Positions 1 to 10,238 are shown, counted from the first letter of the stretch. The stretch: DNA of 64,000 nt from Ferrimonas senticii DSM 18821 (GCF_000422665.1 NZ_AUGM01000007.1:248001-312000); one strand, 5' to 3'. The notes: generated from the sequence alone by a model not told the origin. Numbers and translations are program-made.

Positions 1-41
1 GGTAACTTCGGTTTTTGCGCAAGGCTAGCAACTACTTGCGG

Positions 42-1088
42 TTAATAGGCGGTGGCCCATTTATGCTGCCATGAATCCGGCAGTTTCGCCGGCTGCCAAG
101 CTTGTTGGCATAGGCCATCGATATCACCCCAATCGCCAGCCAGTAGCCACCGCACTAAAGTATCTGCCACCGGCGGATAACCGATTGGCTCGATGCTTGG
201 CGCAGCTAACCAGGTATTAACGGCAGTGACCTCTAAACGATTGATCACCGTCGCCACTCCCAACAGTTCCAATGCCAAAGCGTTAGACAGTTGCTCAAAC
301 TGACCTTGCAGCGGCTTAAGCAGCAATTTTTTACCAAGCACTAACGCTTCTGAGGCCAGTTCAAAACCCGCCGAGGCGATCACTCCGGCACAAGCGCGCA
401 GCTCTGCGGCGAAGCCATCTCGACTGAAGCCATGCCACTGCACATGAGGGCCGCACGCGACATTAGGTTGGCTGCCATGAAACACCGAGAAACGCTGCTG
501 TGGCAGCGCATTCAGTAGCGCCACAATAGCATCGGCATGCTCAAATGGCAGATACACCAACACTCGACCACTGCACCGTGACGCTGCCGTTATCGGTTCG
601 ACAAACGGCGGCAACAACTGACAGCCAAAATGGTGCCAATGGCAGCCAAGCGCCACCGTTGCTGGGGCAAAGTAACGCAAAATCAGTTGGTTCAGCGGAC
701 TGTCGCCGGTTATCGGCACCGCTTGCAAAAACGCATTTTGATGGCTGATGCCGATGCAAGTCAGTTGCTGTCGCCTAGCCGCCCAGGCGCTGATCGGCTC
801 AAAGTCGTTCAACACCAGATCGTAACGGCTGAGGTCAAGTTGTTGAATGTCACGCCAACAGCGCCACAGGTTGTTATTCAGCGCGGTTGCCGCCAATTGG
901 ATCTGGCCATTGCTGGTGGCGAAGGTCAGTCCTTGATAACAGCGAAAATCACCAAACGGCTGCAGCCGATCGCGGCCGGAAAACAGGTAGTCCACCTCAA
1001 TTCCCGCTCGCGCCAACGCCGGAGCCACCACTCGCGCTCGAGTTAGATGGCCGTTGCCTGTGCCCTGCACCCCATAAAGGATCCGCAT
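42..1088 (-). CDS. Glycosyltransferase-like protein, TIGR00661/MJ1255 family
   Basis: A 348-residue protein resembling the MJ1255/VC2487 family of putative GT-B glycosyltransferases. The N-terminus has a Rossmann-type beginning (MRILYGVQGTGNGHLTRA) with the G-x-G-H-x-x-R donor-side signature of MurG- and MGT-like enzymes. A C-terminal segment around residues 235-275 (SAGFELASEALVLGKK, then a Q-F-E-Q stretch) matches the nucleotide-sugar binding region of such enzymes. It lies 1 bp after a PAP2 phosphatase gene on the same strand, so the two are probably cotranscribed; that pairing suggests work on lipid-linked or envelope glycans, but acceptor and donor are unknown. Length is normal for the family and no signal peptide is visible. 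The family call is fairly safe; the biochemical role is inference. Confidence 0.75.
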   Translation of the reverse strand: MRILYGVQGTGNGHLTRARVVAPALARAGIEVDYLFSGRDRLQPFGDFRCYQGLTFATSNGQIQLAATALNNNLWRCWRDIQQLDLSRYDLVLNDFEPISAWAARRQQLTCIGISHQNAFLQAVPITGDSPLNQLILRYFAPATVALGCHWHHFGCQLLPPFVEPITAASRCSGRVLVYLPFEHADAIVALLNALPQQRFSVFHGSQPNVACGPHVQWHGFSRDGFAAELRACAGVIASAGFELASEALVLGKKLLLKPLQGQFEQLSNALALELLGVATVINRLEVTAVNTWLAAPSIEPIGYPPVADTLVRWLLAGDWGDIDGLCQQAWQPAKLPDSWQHKWATAY

Positions 1089-1089
1089 G

Positions 1090-1614
1090 TTAATGTTGCC
1101 CCATAAGCCAAAAGCTCAGTTGCGCTGCCAACATTCCCAGCAACGCCCCCGCTAACACATCACTAAGATAATGCACTCCCAATACCACTCTGGATAACGC
1201 CACCAGAGCAGCCCATGCAAATGCCAGTAGCATGAGTGGCGGCCAGTACCACCCTAGTAACGAGGCAAAAAGCACGGCGGCGGCACTGTGGCCAGAAGGT
1301 AGACTGAACTGATCGTGCGGTTTAAACAGCAGCACGACATCGCTGAGCGCATGGCAGGGGCGCGCCCGTTTCAAGGTGTTCTTCAGCAGCCAATACAGTG
1401 GCAACTCAATCGCGAAGGCGATCAGCGCTAACTGCAAAAACAACCGACCGTGGTCGCCGCCGAGCAACGCCAGCAGCAGCGTCAACAACAGATAGCCGCC
1501 GCCATCGCCACTGAGCGACAACCAACGCGCCCCCGTGCGCCACCAGTTAAGCTGCGGTAAATGCTGCAGTTGCCGCATCAGCGCCTGATCCCAATGGTCC
1601 AATTGTCGCCACAT
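1090..1614 (-). CDS. PAP2-family membrane phosphatase
   Basis: A 174-residue integral membrane protein of the PAP2 (type 2 phosphatidic acid phosphatase) superfamily. All three signature motifs are present: K-x6-R-P as KNTLKRARP, the PSGH motif with its catalytic histidine, and SR-x5-H-x3-D as SRVVLGVHYLSD. About five hydrophobic segments are visible. Such enzymes remove phosphate from lipid phosphates such as undecaprenyl diphosphate, phosphatidylglycerol phosphate or phosphatidate in the inner membrane; the substrate cannot be told here. It sits between the LapD-like gene and the glycosyltransferase gene on the same strand, 1 bp from the latter. A role in recycling a lipid carrier for the neighbouring glycosyltransferase is possible but is only inferred. 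Confidence 0.85.
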   Translation of the reverse strand: MWRQLDHWDQALMRQLQHLPQLNWWRTGARWLSLSGDGGGYLLLTLLLALLGGDHGRLFLQLALIAFAIELPLYWLLKNTLKRARPCHALSDVVLLFKPHDQFSLPSGHSAAAVLFASLLGWYWPPLMLLAFAWAALVALSRVVLGVHYLSDVLAGALLGMLAAQLSFWLMGQH

Positions 1615-1726
1615 TGGTTGGCCTCCAGCTTGTTGCGATTACTGCACCAAGCGTGGCCAGCGGCAGTGACAATCCGGTGACAACTCGGCGACAAGTTGGT
1701 GATCCTCGGCCATGGTGGTCTCGGTT

Positions 1727-3640
1727 TCAGCTTTGGCTGGATTCACCATCAGCAAATGCCTCGGGGGTCGCAACCGCAAACCCCTGCACCCCATCAACCC
1801 CAAGTTGCCATAAGCGCTGAGCCAATTGCGGCTGTTCAACCTGCTGCGCTATCACTTGCATGCCGCGGCTGTGGGCTGTGGCGACCATCAACTCCAGCAG
1901 GTCATCGTGGTCGTGTGCCTGGATTAACATCTTGGTATAGCTCGGATCGAGCTTGATCCCAGCCAGTCCATGGCGATTTAACAGCGCCATGCTGACTGGC
2001 GTGACGTTATCCAACCACAGTTGCGCCCCGTGGCTGCTGAGCTTATCGATAAAACGCTGACAACCATCCAGATCAAGTTGCAACGCCCGCTCTGGGATCT
2101 CCAACTGCAGTCGCCGCCAATGCGGCGCCAGCAACCGTTGCAAGCGACCCGCCATCAATGGATCGAGCACCGATTCGGCAGTCAGGTTGCAACTGAGCCG
2201 CGACGGCCACTGCGACTGCCGCGCCAGCACCTGTTCCAGCACCCACAGATCCAACTGCTGCTGACACTGCTGGCGCATCACCAGCGCCAGCACCGGCGCT
2301 GGATTAAACCAGCGCTGGCCATCACTAAAGCGCGCCAAAAGCTCGTGATGTAGCACGCTGCCATCGCTTCGCTGCGCCGCTTGCAACAACAACTTAGGCG
2401 GGGTCGCCAAAATTCGCTGTAACTGCTGCGGCTGAGACGCCAACTCGGCAGCAGTACTGGCTGGCGACAGCAGCTGAAACACACTGACGCCGGTGCATGC
2501 CAACGCCTCGGAAAACGCTTGTTCCAGACGCTGCTGCAACTGTTGCAGCGGTTGTTGATGCCGATAATCACAGCCCGCCAGCAGTAATCGCTGACCACCG
2601 GCTTGGCGCAACAACACGCTTAATCGCTGCCGCACCGGCTGCTCCAGCGCCGCCACATCCGCCGACGTAACCCCAGCAAACAGCAGGGCAAACTCGGCCG
2701 TTGCCACTCGATACGCTTTGCCATAAGGCAGTTGCAGCGCCCACTGCTGCAACTGCTCTGCGATTTTTTGCAATAGCCCCTGCTCGGCACCTACCCCGGC
2801 GCGCAGTACCACCTGATCCAGCCCAGTCAGGTGCAACCGCAGCACCACCCCAGTTTGATATTCGCGATCATTAAGCGCCTGCTCGAGTTGCTGCAGATAC
2901 AAGCGGTGGTTGCCTAAACCGGTCACCTCATCATGCAACGTACGTTTACGTAACCGTTCTAACCGCGCCAACTGCTGTTTAAACTGCGCCTCACTGTTAT
3001 CCACCATCTGGTTCATCGCTCGCACCAATGAGGCAACCTCGCGGATGTAGGGGACGTGGCGCTGGCGCAGATAGCGATGACGATGTAACCCTTTGGCTTG
3101 TCGCTCAGCCAACTGCAATGGCCGCAGCACCCCTTTGAGCAACAGCAACCACAGCAACATGCCCGCCACCACCAGCAAAAATTGCGCCAGCAGCCACTGC
3201 AGAGTTTGCCGCCACAGGAACGCCGCTGCCGCATCCGTGCTCGGTTGCCAGACCAAGGTGGCTTGAGGGAACGACTGCTCGGTCTTGGAAAAATCAAAAG
3301 CGACCATCAGCTGAAACCAGCGAGGCAATGATTGGCGTGGCTCGCTCGCGGTGGCTTCCAACCGATGCTGCGGCAGGCGCAGGCCGAGGTGGTGAAATCG
3401 CTGTTGCTCTACTTGGCGCTGCAGTTCAGCCTGGATGGCTTGATAGTCGCGCGCTTGCAATGCTGGCTGAAGCGCTTGATACAACAAGGCCGCACGTTGC
3501 TGTGCCTGTTGCTGCAACTGCGCTTTAAGAAGATGTTGGCTGCCATTGAAGCTCAAGGTCAGTTGCACACTGCTTTGCACCACCATCAGTGCCAGAAATC
3601 CCCAAAACAGAAGCTTAAATAAGGTCAAACTGCCCTCCAT
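1727..3640 (-). CDS. LapD-type degenerate GGDEF-EAL membrane receptor
   Basis: A 637-residue protein with a membrane segment at about residues 7-27, a periplasmic region resembling the LapD/MoxY N-terminal domain (about 30-150), a second membrane segment (about 152-169), a HAMP-like linker, a GGDEF-like domain (about 235-390) and an EAL-like domain (about 410-630). Both catalytic sites look broken. The GGDEF motif reads TAEFALL. In the EAL domain E-L-L-A-R is kept, but the D-D-F-G-T-G loop reads LDNVTP and the late E-G-V-E motif reads QQVEQ. A cyclic di-GMP receptor without turnover, as in LapD or CsrD, is the most likely role. No lapG-like protease gene is seen next to it. It starts at ATG 3640, divergent from ubiE. 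Confidence 0.8.
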   Translation of the reverse strand: MEGSLTLFKLLFWGFLALMVVQSSVQLTLSFNGSQHLLKAQLQQQAQQRAALLYQALQPALQARDYQAIQAELQRQVEQQRFHHLGLRLPQHRLEATASEPRQSLPRWFQLMVAFDFSKTEQSFPQATLVWQPSTDAAAAFLWRQTLQWLLAQFLLVVAGMLLWLLLLKGVLRPLQLAERQAKGLHRHRYLRQRHVPYIREVASLVRAMNQMVDNSEAQFKQQLARLERLRKRTLHDEVTGLGNHRLYLQQLEQALNDREYQTGVVLRLHLTGLDQVVLRAGVGAEQGLLQKIAEQLQQWALQLPYGKAYRVATAEFALLFAGVTSADVAALEQPVRQRLSVLLRQAGGQRLLLAGCDYRHQQPLQQLQQRLEQAFSEALACTGVSVFQLLSPASTAAELASQPQQLQRILATPPKLLLQAAQRSDGSVLHHELLARFSDGQRWFNPAPVLALVMRQQCQQQLDLWVLEQVLARQSQWPSRLSCNLTAESVLDPLMAGRLQRLLAPHWRRLQLEIPERALQLDLDGCQRFIDKLSSHGAQLWLDNVTPVSMALLNRHGLAGIKLDPSYTKMLIQAHDHDDLLELMVATAHSRGMQVIAQQVEQPQLAQRLWQLGVDGVQGFAVATPEAFADGESSQS

Positions 3641-3805
3641 GGCACCGATACCGATGGTGATAGCAGTTCGCCAAGCGGTAACACCACGGTCGCAAGCACA
3701 TTATTGGGTTAGCTCAAAGGTTTGCTATTTGGCCGTTTTGGTTGCCTGCCTTAAGAGTGTAGACTGTGACCAATTTTGCGGATGTAACCACAGGAACACC
3801 CCAGC

Positions 3806-4561
3806 ATGGCCGACCAAGGCGATAACAAAACCCATTTTGGCTACCAAAGTGTAGAGGCGGACAAAAAGGCCGATTTGGTGGCCGACGTTTTCCACTCGGT
3901 AGCGTCCAAATACGATCTGATGAACGATGTGATGTCCTTCGGCGTGCACCGTTACTGGAAGCGTTTCACCATTGAATGCGCAGCGGTTCGTCCGGGCATG
4001 CGCATTTTGGACTTGGCCGGTGGCACCGGTGATCTGACCGCCAAATTTTCCCGCTTAGTGGGCGAACAGGGCGAAGTGGTGTTAGCCGACATCAACGAAT
4101 CAATGCTCAAGGTCGGCCGCGCCAAACTGCAAGATCGCGGCATTGTTGGCAACGTTAATTACGTTCAAGCCAACGCCGAAGCACTGCCGTTTCCCGACAA
4201 CTACTTCGACGTGATCACCATCGCCTTTGGTCTGCGTAACGTTACCGACAAAGCCAAAGCGCTGCGGTCAATGCAACGGATCTTAAAGCCAGGCGGCAAG
4301 CTGCTGGTGCTGGAGTTCTCTAAACCACTGAACCCCGTTATGCAAAAGGCTTACGACTTCTACAGCTTCCAAGTGATCCCGCGGATGGGCTCGATGATCG
4401 CTGGCGACGCCGATTCGTACCGCTATCTGTCGGAATCGATCCGCATGCACCCGGATCAGGAAACCCTCAAAGGGATGATGTTGGAAGCCGGTTTTGACCA
4501 AGCGGATTACGTCAATATGACCAACGGTGTGGTAGCGCTACATCGCGGTTACAAGTACTAA
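3806..4561 (+). CDS. ubiE: Ubiquinone/menaquinone biosynthesis C-methyltransferase UbiE
   Basis: A 251-residue class I SAM-dependent methyltransferase. It methylates the ring carbon of demethylmenaquinone and of the corresponding ubiquinone intermediate. Recognisable parts are the N-terminal F-G-Y-x-x-V block, the UbiE signature around [20 protein letters not shown], the SAM-binding loop [10 protein letters not shown], and the second signature near residues 140-155 ([12 protein letters not shown]). The length matches the family (E. coli UbiE also has 251 residues). The ATG at 3806 has AGGA 8-12 nt upstream. It is followed by ubiJ and ubiB, the usual order in gammaproteobacteria, so the three make a ubiquinone cluster. 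Confidence 0.97.
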   Translation: MADQGDNKTHFGYQSVEADKKADLVADVFHSVASKYDLMNDVMSFGVHRYWKRFTIECAAVRPGMRILDLAGGTGDLTAKFSRLVGEQGEVVLADINESMLKVGRAKLQDRGIVGNVNYVQANAEALPFPDNYFDVITIAFGLRNVTDKAKALRSMQRILKPGGKLLVLEFSKPLNPVMQKAYDFYSFQVIPRMGSMIAGDADSYRYLSESIRMHPDQETLKGMMLEAGFDQADYVNMTNGVVALHRGYKY

Positions 4562-4570
4562 ATCAACGCC

Positions 4571-4607
4571 ACGGGCTCGCTGATATCAGATAGAGCCCGT
4601 TCGCTTT
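4571..4607 (+). terminator. Hairpin between ubiE and ubiJ
   Basis: An 8-bp perfect stem (ACGGGCTC/GAGCCCGT) with a 14-nt loop is followed by TCGCTTTT. It lies 10 bp after the ubiE stop. The loop is large and the T run is broken, so it may be a partial terminator or attenuator that lowers ubiJ-ubiB expression relative to ubiE. Confidence 0.45.
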
Positions 4608-4626
4608 TGCACACTCGGACGGATCC

Positions 4627-5235
4627 ATGCAGTTTGCGACCCTGTTAGCCGGAGCAGTCGAAACGGCTCTGGCCAAGCTGTTAACCCAGCACCCCAACCC
4701 CCAACCGCTAACTCAATGGCGTGGTCAGGTGATCCACCTACAACTGCAACCGCTGCCAGTGCCACTCTATTTGGTGATGACCGATCCGGTTCAGGTCTAC
4801 AGCCGTTATGACGGCGAACTTGATTGCTCGCTGATCGTCACCATCAGCGCACTACAACAGCTAAAGCAAGGCACCAACCTGACCGAGTTGGCGCAAGCTG
4901 GCGAGATCTATATCGATGGCGATCTCAAGCTGGCTGGGCAACTGGCTAACCTGCTGGCGGCGATCGAACCGGATCTGGCCGAACCACTGTCTAAGGTGGT
5001 TGGCGGTGCCATGGCGCACCGCTTGGATCGATTTGGCCGCAACCTATTTAATCGCGCCAGCGACGACCTAAAGCGCCTGCAACAGCACAGCCGTCAGTTT
5101 GTTCGCGATGAACTGCAACCAGGGGTAACCACCCCAGAGCTGAACCAATTTGCCGAGCAAGTAAGCCAACTTGAACAACGAGTAACGGCACTGCGGCAAC
5201 GACTGGCCAAGCACGAGGGCAAACCATGCCATTAA
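4627..5235 (+). CDS. ubiJ: Ubiquinone biosynthesis accessory factor UbiJ (SCP2 domain)
   Basis: A 202-residue protein with an SCP2-like sterol carrier fold in the N-terminal half (residues about 15-115, including YSRYDGELDCSLIVTISAL and the IYIDGDLKLAGQLANLL stretch) and a helical C-terminal tail with a heptad-like coiled coil (about 165-195). UbiJ binds ubiquinone intermediates and helps assemble the soluble Ubi metabolon with UbiK. Size and position between ubiE and ubiB are as in E. coli. Its stop overlaps the ubiB start by 10 bp, suggesting translational coupling. Confidence 0.93.
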   Translation: MQFATLLAGAVETALAKLLTQHPNPQPLTQWRGQVIHLQLQPLPVPLYLVMTDPVQVYSRYDGELDCSLIVTISALQQLKQGTNLTELAQAGEIYIDGDLKLAGQLANLLAAIEPDLAEPLSKVVGGAMAHRLDRFGRNLFNRASDDLKRLQQHSRQFVRDELQPGVTTPELNQFAEQVSQLEQRVTALRQRLAKHEGKPCH

Positions 5236-6863
5236 CAGCGCTGCGCCGCGGTTACACCATCGCCAAAACCTTCCGCCAATACCAACTGTTAGATGTTCTG
5301 CCCGCCGCCCAACAACCGCGACCACTGCGCTGGCTGGATAGCGCGCTGTTCTGGGTTGGCCGCAAACACTCAGAGCAACCGTTGCCACAACGGGTCAAGC
5401 TGGCGCTGCAGACTCTGGGGCCGGTGTTTATCAAGTTCGGGCAGATGCTCTCGACCCGCCGCGATCTGCTTAACGATGAGTTGGCCGAGGCGCTGGCGCA
5501 GCTGCAAGATCGCGTTCCACCGTTTGCCAGCCATGAGGCCAAACAGCGGATCGAAGCGGCGCTCGGCGCGCCGATCGAGCAGTTCTTTATCGACTTCGAC
5601 GCCGAAGCGCTGGCCTCGGCCTCGGTTGCCCAAGTGCATAGCGCCAAGCTCAAACACAGTGGCGATGAGGTAGTGCTGAAGGTGATCCGCCCCGGGATCG
5701 AGGCAGTGATCAACAGCGATCTGCAGCTGATGTTACTGGCAGCCAAGCTGGTGGCCGCAACTCGTGTAGGCAAACGGCTGCATCCGGTGGAAGTGGTCAG
5801 CGATTATCGCCGCACCATCTTGGCCGAGTTGGATCTAACCCGTGAGGCCCACAACGCGATGCGCGTTGGCGCCAATTTTTCCGGTTCCGATGCGCTCTAC
5901 GTACCCAAGGTGTACGACCAATTCAGCCATAAAGACCTGCTGGTGGTCGAGCGGATCTACGGCATTCCCGTGACCGACATTGAGGCGCTGAACGCGGCCG
6001 GTACCGACATGAAAAAGCTGGCGGAACGTGGCGTTGAAGTGTTCTTTACCCAGGTATTTCGCGACAACCTATTCCACGCCGATATGCATCCGGGCAACAT
6101 CTTTATCGACGTTAGCGATCCGAGCGATCCAAACTACATCGGCATCGATTACGGCATCGTCGGCCAATTGTCGGAACAAGACAAAAGCGACATGGCAGCG
6201 ATTTTTCTGGCGTTCTTCCGCCACGATTATCAGCGACTGGCGCAGGTGTTTCTGACGACCGGCTGGGTCGATCGCAACGCCGACATCCACGAGTTTGAGT
6301 TCGCCTTACGGAAGGTATTTCAACCACTGCAGAACCAACCGCTGGGCAACATCAGTTTTGGGCACGTGCTGGTTAGCCTATTTCGCACCGCCCACGAATT
6401 CGGCATGGTGGTTAAGCCGCAACTGGTGCTATTGGAAAAAACCCTACTGTACGTTGAGGGCCTAGGGCGACAGCTGTACCCGCAACTGGATCTGTGGGCC
6501 ACCGCTAAGCCATACCTCGAGCATTGGCAAGCGCAGCGAGTCAGCCCCAAACAGCAATGGCAGCGATTGCAGGATCACGGCCCTGAAGCGATCGAAAAAT
6601 TGCCGGAAATACCAGCCCTAATACATGAAAACTTACAACTTGGTGGCGAATTACTGCGTCAACCACAGCGAATTCTGGCCAGTTATATCGAACAACGGAA
6701 GCGACTGCACAAAAGCAGTTTGTTGTTCCATGGGGGCAGTGTTTTAGTGATCTCAAGCACAATCTTACTGGATAAAACCATTACAATCTGGCCTTCAATC
6801 GCTCTGGCAGCGGTTGGTGTTGTGGCTTGGTTTATTGCATGGCAGGTTAGAAAACCCGCATAA
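5226..6863 (+). CDS. ubiB: UbiB, ABC1/ADCK-family atypical kinase/ATPase for ubiquinone biosynthesis
   Basis: A 545-residue member of the ABC1/ADCK/UbiB family, needed for coenzyme Q synthesis, probably as an ATPase acting on the membrane-bound Ubi complex. The family KxGQ motif appears as KFGQML near residue 70. The alanine-rich nucleotide loop (ALASASVAQVHSAK), the VLKVIRPG lysine strand, the catalytic loop FHADMHPGNIF and the metal-binding GIDYGIVG are all present. Two hydrophobic segments close the protein (about 500-540), the usual membrane anchor. The length is that of E. coli UbiB (546). It overlaps ubiJ by 10 bp. Confidence 0.97.
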   Translation: MPLTALRRGYTIAKTFRQYQLLDVLPAAQQPRPLRWLDSALFWVGRKHSEQPLPQRVKLALQTLGPVFIKFGQMLSTRRDLLNDELAEALAQLQDRVPPFASHEAKQRIEAALGAPIEQFFIDFDAEALASASVAQVHSAKLKHSGDEVVLKVIRPGIEAVINSDLQLMLLAAKLVAATRVGKRLHPVEVVSDYRRTILAELDLTREAHNAMRVGANFSGSDALYVPKVYDQFSHKDLLVVERIYGIPVTDIEALNAAGTDMKKLAERGVEVFFTQVFRDNLFHADMHPGNIFIDVSDPSDPNYIGIDYGIVGQLSEQDKSDMAAIFLAFFRHDYQRLAQVFLTTGWVDRNADIHEFEFALRKVFQPLQNQPLGNISFGHVLVSLFRTAHEFGMVVKPQLVLLEKTLLYVEGLGRQLYPQLDLWATAKPYLEHWQAQRVSPKQQWQRLQDHGPEAIEKLPEIPALIHENLQLGGELLRQPQRILASYIEQRKRLHKSSLLFHGGSVLVISSTILLDKTITIWPSIALAAVGVVAWFIAWQVRKPA

Positions 6864-6931
6864 GCCACGGTAAGCTTATTCACTGGTGACTTATTTTTTC
6901 ATCAGTTCAACCTACAAAGATGGAGCCATCA

Positions 6932-7183
6932 ATGGGTAACTTTGGTATTTGGCAACTTTTGATCGTTGCTTTGATCGTCATTCTGCTGTTCGGAACCAAG
7001 AAACTGCGCGGCATCGGCAGCGATCTAGGCGGCGCGGTAAAGGGCTTTAAGAAAGCCATTGGCGATGAAGAAGCAAAAGCCGCAGACAACAAAGTGGCCG
7101 AGCAACCAGCCGTAGAAAAGCCAGCAGCGGACAAACCAGCTGCGGTAAAGACCGAAGCTGAGCAGAAAAAAGAACAGGCGTAA
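6932..7183 (+). CDS. tatA: Sec-independent translocase subunit TatA
   Basis: An 83-residue protein: short N-terminus [10 protein letters not shown], one membrane segment, the F-G hinge ([10 protein letters not shown]), an amphipathic helix, and a charged Ala/Pro/Lys/Glu-rich tail. TatA forms the size-variable pore that exports folded twin-arginine substrates. The start at 6932 is chosen over an ATG 12 bp upstream because the product then matches TatA N-termini and GGAG at 6922-6925 sits 6 nt before it. It is first in tatABC; the gap of about 70 bp after ubiB may hold a promoter, but I cannot point to one. Confidence 0.95.
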   Translation: MGNFGIWQLLIVALIVILLFGTKKLRGIGSDLGGAVKGFKKAIGDEEAKAADNKVAEQPAVEKPAADKPAAVKTEAEQKKEQA

Positions 7184-7189
7184 TCCCCA

Positions 7190-7597
7190 ATGTTCGATGG
7201 ATTCGGCTTTTTTGAAATCGTTCTAACCTGTGTCATCGGTTTGGTGGTACTAGGGCCAGAGCGTCTGCCTGTGGCAGTGCGCACCGTTTCCCGTTGGTTT
7301 ACCACCGTTAAGCGGATGGCCAGCTCGGTTCGCACTGAGTTGGAGCAAGAGCTGAAGATTGAACAGCTGCAAGCGGATCTTAAAAAAGCAGAGTCAAAAG
7401 GACTTGCGGATCTGGATCCAGAACTGCAAAAGTCGATCGAGCAGCTGCGCGAAGCGGCTGCTTCGGTTAACCGTCCTTACGCCACTGATGACAGCAGCGC
7501 AGCCTCCCCAGCCGCCGCTGATGCAACTGCTACGGCCGCTCCTGCGCCAGCAGCAGAGGCGCCTAAGGCTTCTTCCAGCTCGCCAGCAAAAGATTAA
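7190..7597 (+). CDS. tatB: Sec-independent translocase subunit TatB
   Basis: A 135-residue protein with the TatB pattern: [33 protein letters not shown], that is one membrane segment ending in the conserved G-P-E-R-L-P hinge, then a long amphipathic helix and a low-complexity Ala/Pro/Ser tail from about residue 100. With TatC it forms the receptor for twin-arginine signal peptides. It starts 6 bp after tatA and stops 3 bp before tatC, so the three are clearly one operon. Confidence 0.96.
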   Translation: MFDGFGFFEIVLTCVIGLVVLGPERLPVAVRTVSRWFTTVKRMASSVRTELEQELKIEQLQADLKKAESKGLADLDPELQKSIEQLREAAASVNRPYATDDSSAASPAAADATATAAPAPAAEAPKASSSSPAKD

Positions 7598-7600
7598 ACC

Positions 7601-8356
7601 ATGTCTGATCAACAACCGCTTATCAGCCATCTGATGGAGCTACGCACTCGCTTACTGCGAGCTGTCGGTTCCATCTTGTTGGTGTTCGCCTGCTTGGCTT
7701 ACTGGGCCAACGACATCTACAACTATCTGTCACAACCACTGTTAGGGGTGATGCCAGAATCAGCTTCGATGATTGCGACTGAGGTGGCTTCGCCATTCTT
7801 CGCGCCATTCAAGCTGACGTTAGTGTTGTCGTTTTTCATCGCTATCCCGGTAGTGCTTTATCAGGCGTGGGCATTTATTGCTCCGGGCTTGTACAAGCAT
7901 GAAAAACGGTTGGTGATGCCACTGCTGTTCTCCTCGACCATTCTGTTCTACGCCGGTATCGCCTTTGCGTACTACTTGGTGTTCCCAGTGGTGTTTGGCT
8001 TCTTCACCAGTGTCGCCCCAGAAGGGGTGCAGATCGCCACTGACATCAACAGCTATCTAAGTTTTGTGCTTAAGCTGTTTTTTGCCTTTGGTGTGGCTTT
8101 TGAGATCCCAATCGCGGTAGTGTTGCTGTGCTGGACCGGCGCCACTAGCGTCGAAAGCTTAAAAGAGAAACGGCCATATATCATTGTCGGTGCTTTTGTT
8201 ATCGGCATGGCCCTAACCCCGCCAGACGTGATCTCACAGACCATGCTGGCGGTGCCGATGCTGCTGTTGTTTGAAGCCGGCTTGGTGTTTGCCCGCATGT
8301 ACCAGCCAAAAGACGACGAAGAAGAGGAGCAGAGCGACGCCGAAGAACGCGCCTAA
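7601..8356 (+). CDS. tatC: Sec-independent translocase subunit TatC
   Basis: A 251-residue polytopic inner membrane protein with six expected membrane segments. The N-terminal [15 protein letters not shown] contains the conserved H-L-x-E-L-R-x-R motif of the signal-peptide binding site, and [12 protein letters not shown] is the second family signature. The tail is acidic ([15 protein letters not shown]). TatC binds the RR motif of Tat substrates. No tatD follows; the next gene is a small exported protein on the same strand after 53 bp. Confidence 0.97.
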   Translation: MSDQQPLISHLMELRTRLLRAVGSILLVFACLAYWANDIYNYLSQPLLGVMPESASMIATEVASPFFAPFKLTLVLSFFIAIPVVLYQAWAFIAPGLYKHEKRLVMPLLFSSTILFYAGIAFAYYLVFPVVFGFFTSVAPEGVQIATDINSYLSFVLKLFFAFGVAFEIPIAVVLLCWTGATSVESLKEKRPYIIVGAFVIGMALTPPDVISQTMLAVPMLLLFEAGLVFARMYQPKDDEEEEQSDAEERA

Positions 8357-8409
8357 GGTGCACTCGCCGTGGTTAGGGTAACAATCTACGTTACGCCACG
8401 GAGGGATTC

Positions 8410-8955
8410 ATGCGTTATCTACCCCTATCGATGGCGGCGCTGCTTCTAAGCAGCGCCGCTTTTGCATCTAGCGCCGGTTGCCAAAGTCAAAGCAGCCATA
8501 GCGACCGCCTCGCCTGTTACGATCAGATGGCCGACGCCATCAGCAGCTGCCAAAGCAAAAGCGACAAGCTAGAACGGTTGGAATGCTACGACAACATCAA
8601 CAGCCTCGTTCGCGACGCCTTTAGCCGACCCGCACCACAGGCAACAACGACTTCCACCACTGCCACTACGATAGCCCCTGAAGTCGATGCCGAGGCTCGC
8701 TTTGGTAACGAAAACAAAGCCATTGCTGCCAGTAAAACGCTGGATGCGATCAGCGCCACGGTGGAAAAAATCGCTAATGATCCTTATGGCAAATGGACCT
8801 TAACCCTCACCAATGGCCAGCGCTGGAAACAAACCGACAGCAGTAACCTTAAAGTACGCCGTGGCGACAGCGTCACCATCGAACGCGCCTCACTTGGATC
8901 GTTCCTGCTTAGCCGCGAGGGCAGCAACAAACGGGTTCGGGTAAAACGCCTGTAA
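8410..8955 (+). CDS. Exported protein of unknown function with paired cysteine (C-x-R-L-x-C-Y-D) motifs
   Basis: A 181-residue protein with a clear Sec signal peptide (MRYLPLSMAALLLSSAAFAS, cleavage near residue 20). The mature protein opens with two similar units, CQSQSSHSDRLACYDQM and CQSKSDKLERLECYDNI, each with two cysteines about 12 apart and ending in C-Y-D; the pairs could form disulfides in the periplasm. A Thr/Ala linker (about 75-95) leads to a C-terminal part (about 105-181) rich in beta-type sequence (GKWTLTLTNGQRWKQTD, RGDSVTIERASLGSFLL). Similar short RLACYD proteins occur in other gammaproteobacteria, but I know no function. It follows tatC by 53 bp. It has no twin arginine, so it is not an obvious Tat substrate. 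Confidence 0.8.
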   Translation: MRYLPLSMAALLLSSAAFASSAGCQSQSSHSDRLACYDQMADAISSCQSKSDKLERLECYDNINSLVRDAFSRPAPQATTTSTTATTIAPEVDAEARFGNENKAIAASKTLDAISATVEKIANDPYGKWTLTLTNGQRWKQTDSSNLKVRRGDSVTIERASLGSFLLSREGSNKRVRVKRL

Positions 8956-9050
8956 TCGCAATCTATCTGGTGTGGTGGTTGGCCGCGAATGCCGCCGCCA
9001 TGCCAGCCAAAGTTTCAGCGCCAACCATCAAAAGCTTGAACCAGATCTGT

Positions 9051-9068
9051 AAACAAATCGTTTTGTTT
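9051..9068. promoter_or_regulatory. 7-bp inverted repeat upstream of hemB (possible operator)
   Basis: AAACAAA and TTTGTTT arms with a 4-bp spacer lie about 112 bp upstream of the hemB start, in the 225-bp gap after the 8410 gene. The symmetry and position suit a transcription factor site, but it fits no consensus I can name. It could be chance in an AT-rich stretch. Confidence 0.25.
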
Positions 9069-9153
9069 GTGGGTGATCTCAGTTCAACATTAACGCCTTT
9101 TGCTAACATGCTCCGATAGACAGCAACGCACTGTCACCCTTGCGCTCGCATAG

Positions 9154-10191
<1,038 letters not shown>

Positions 10192-10213
10192 TCGCAAGCG
10201 ATTGATCAATATC

Positions 10214-10238
10214 ACGGCGAGCCAAGCTCGCCGTTTTT
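10214..10238 (+). terminator. hemB rho-independent terminator
   Basis: A perfect 9-bp stem (ACGGCGAGC/GCTCGCCGT), a 3-nt loop and a run of five T lie 23 bp after the hemB stop. Confidence 0.85.

Noticed and set aside
1-41. A 6-bp inverted repeat (CGCAAG/CTTGCG) after the glycosyltransferase gene as terminator
   Set aside because: The stem is short, the loop long and there is no proper T run before the window edge.
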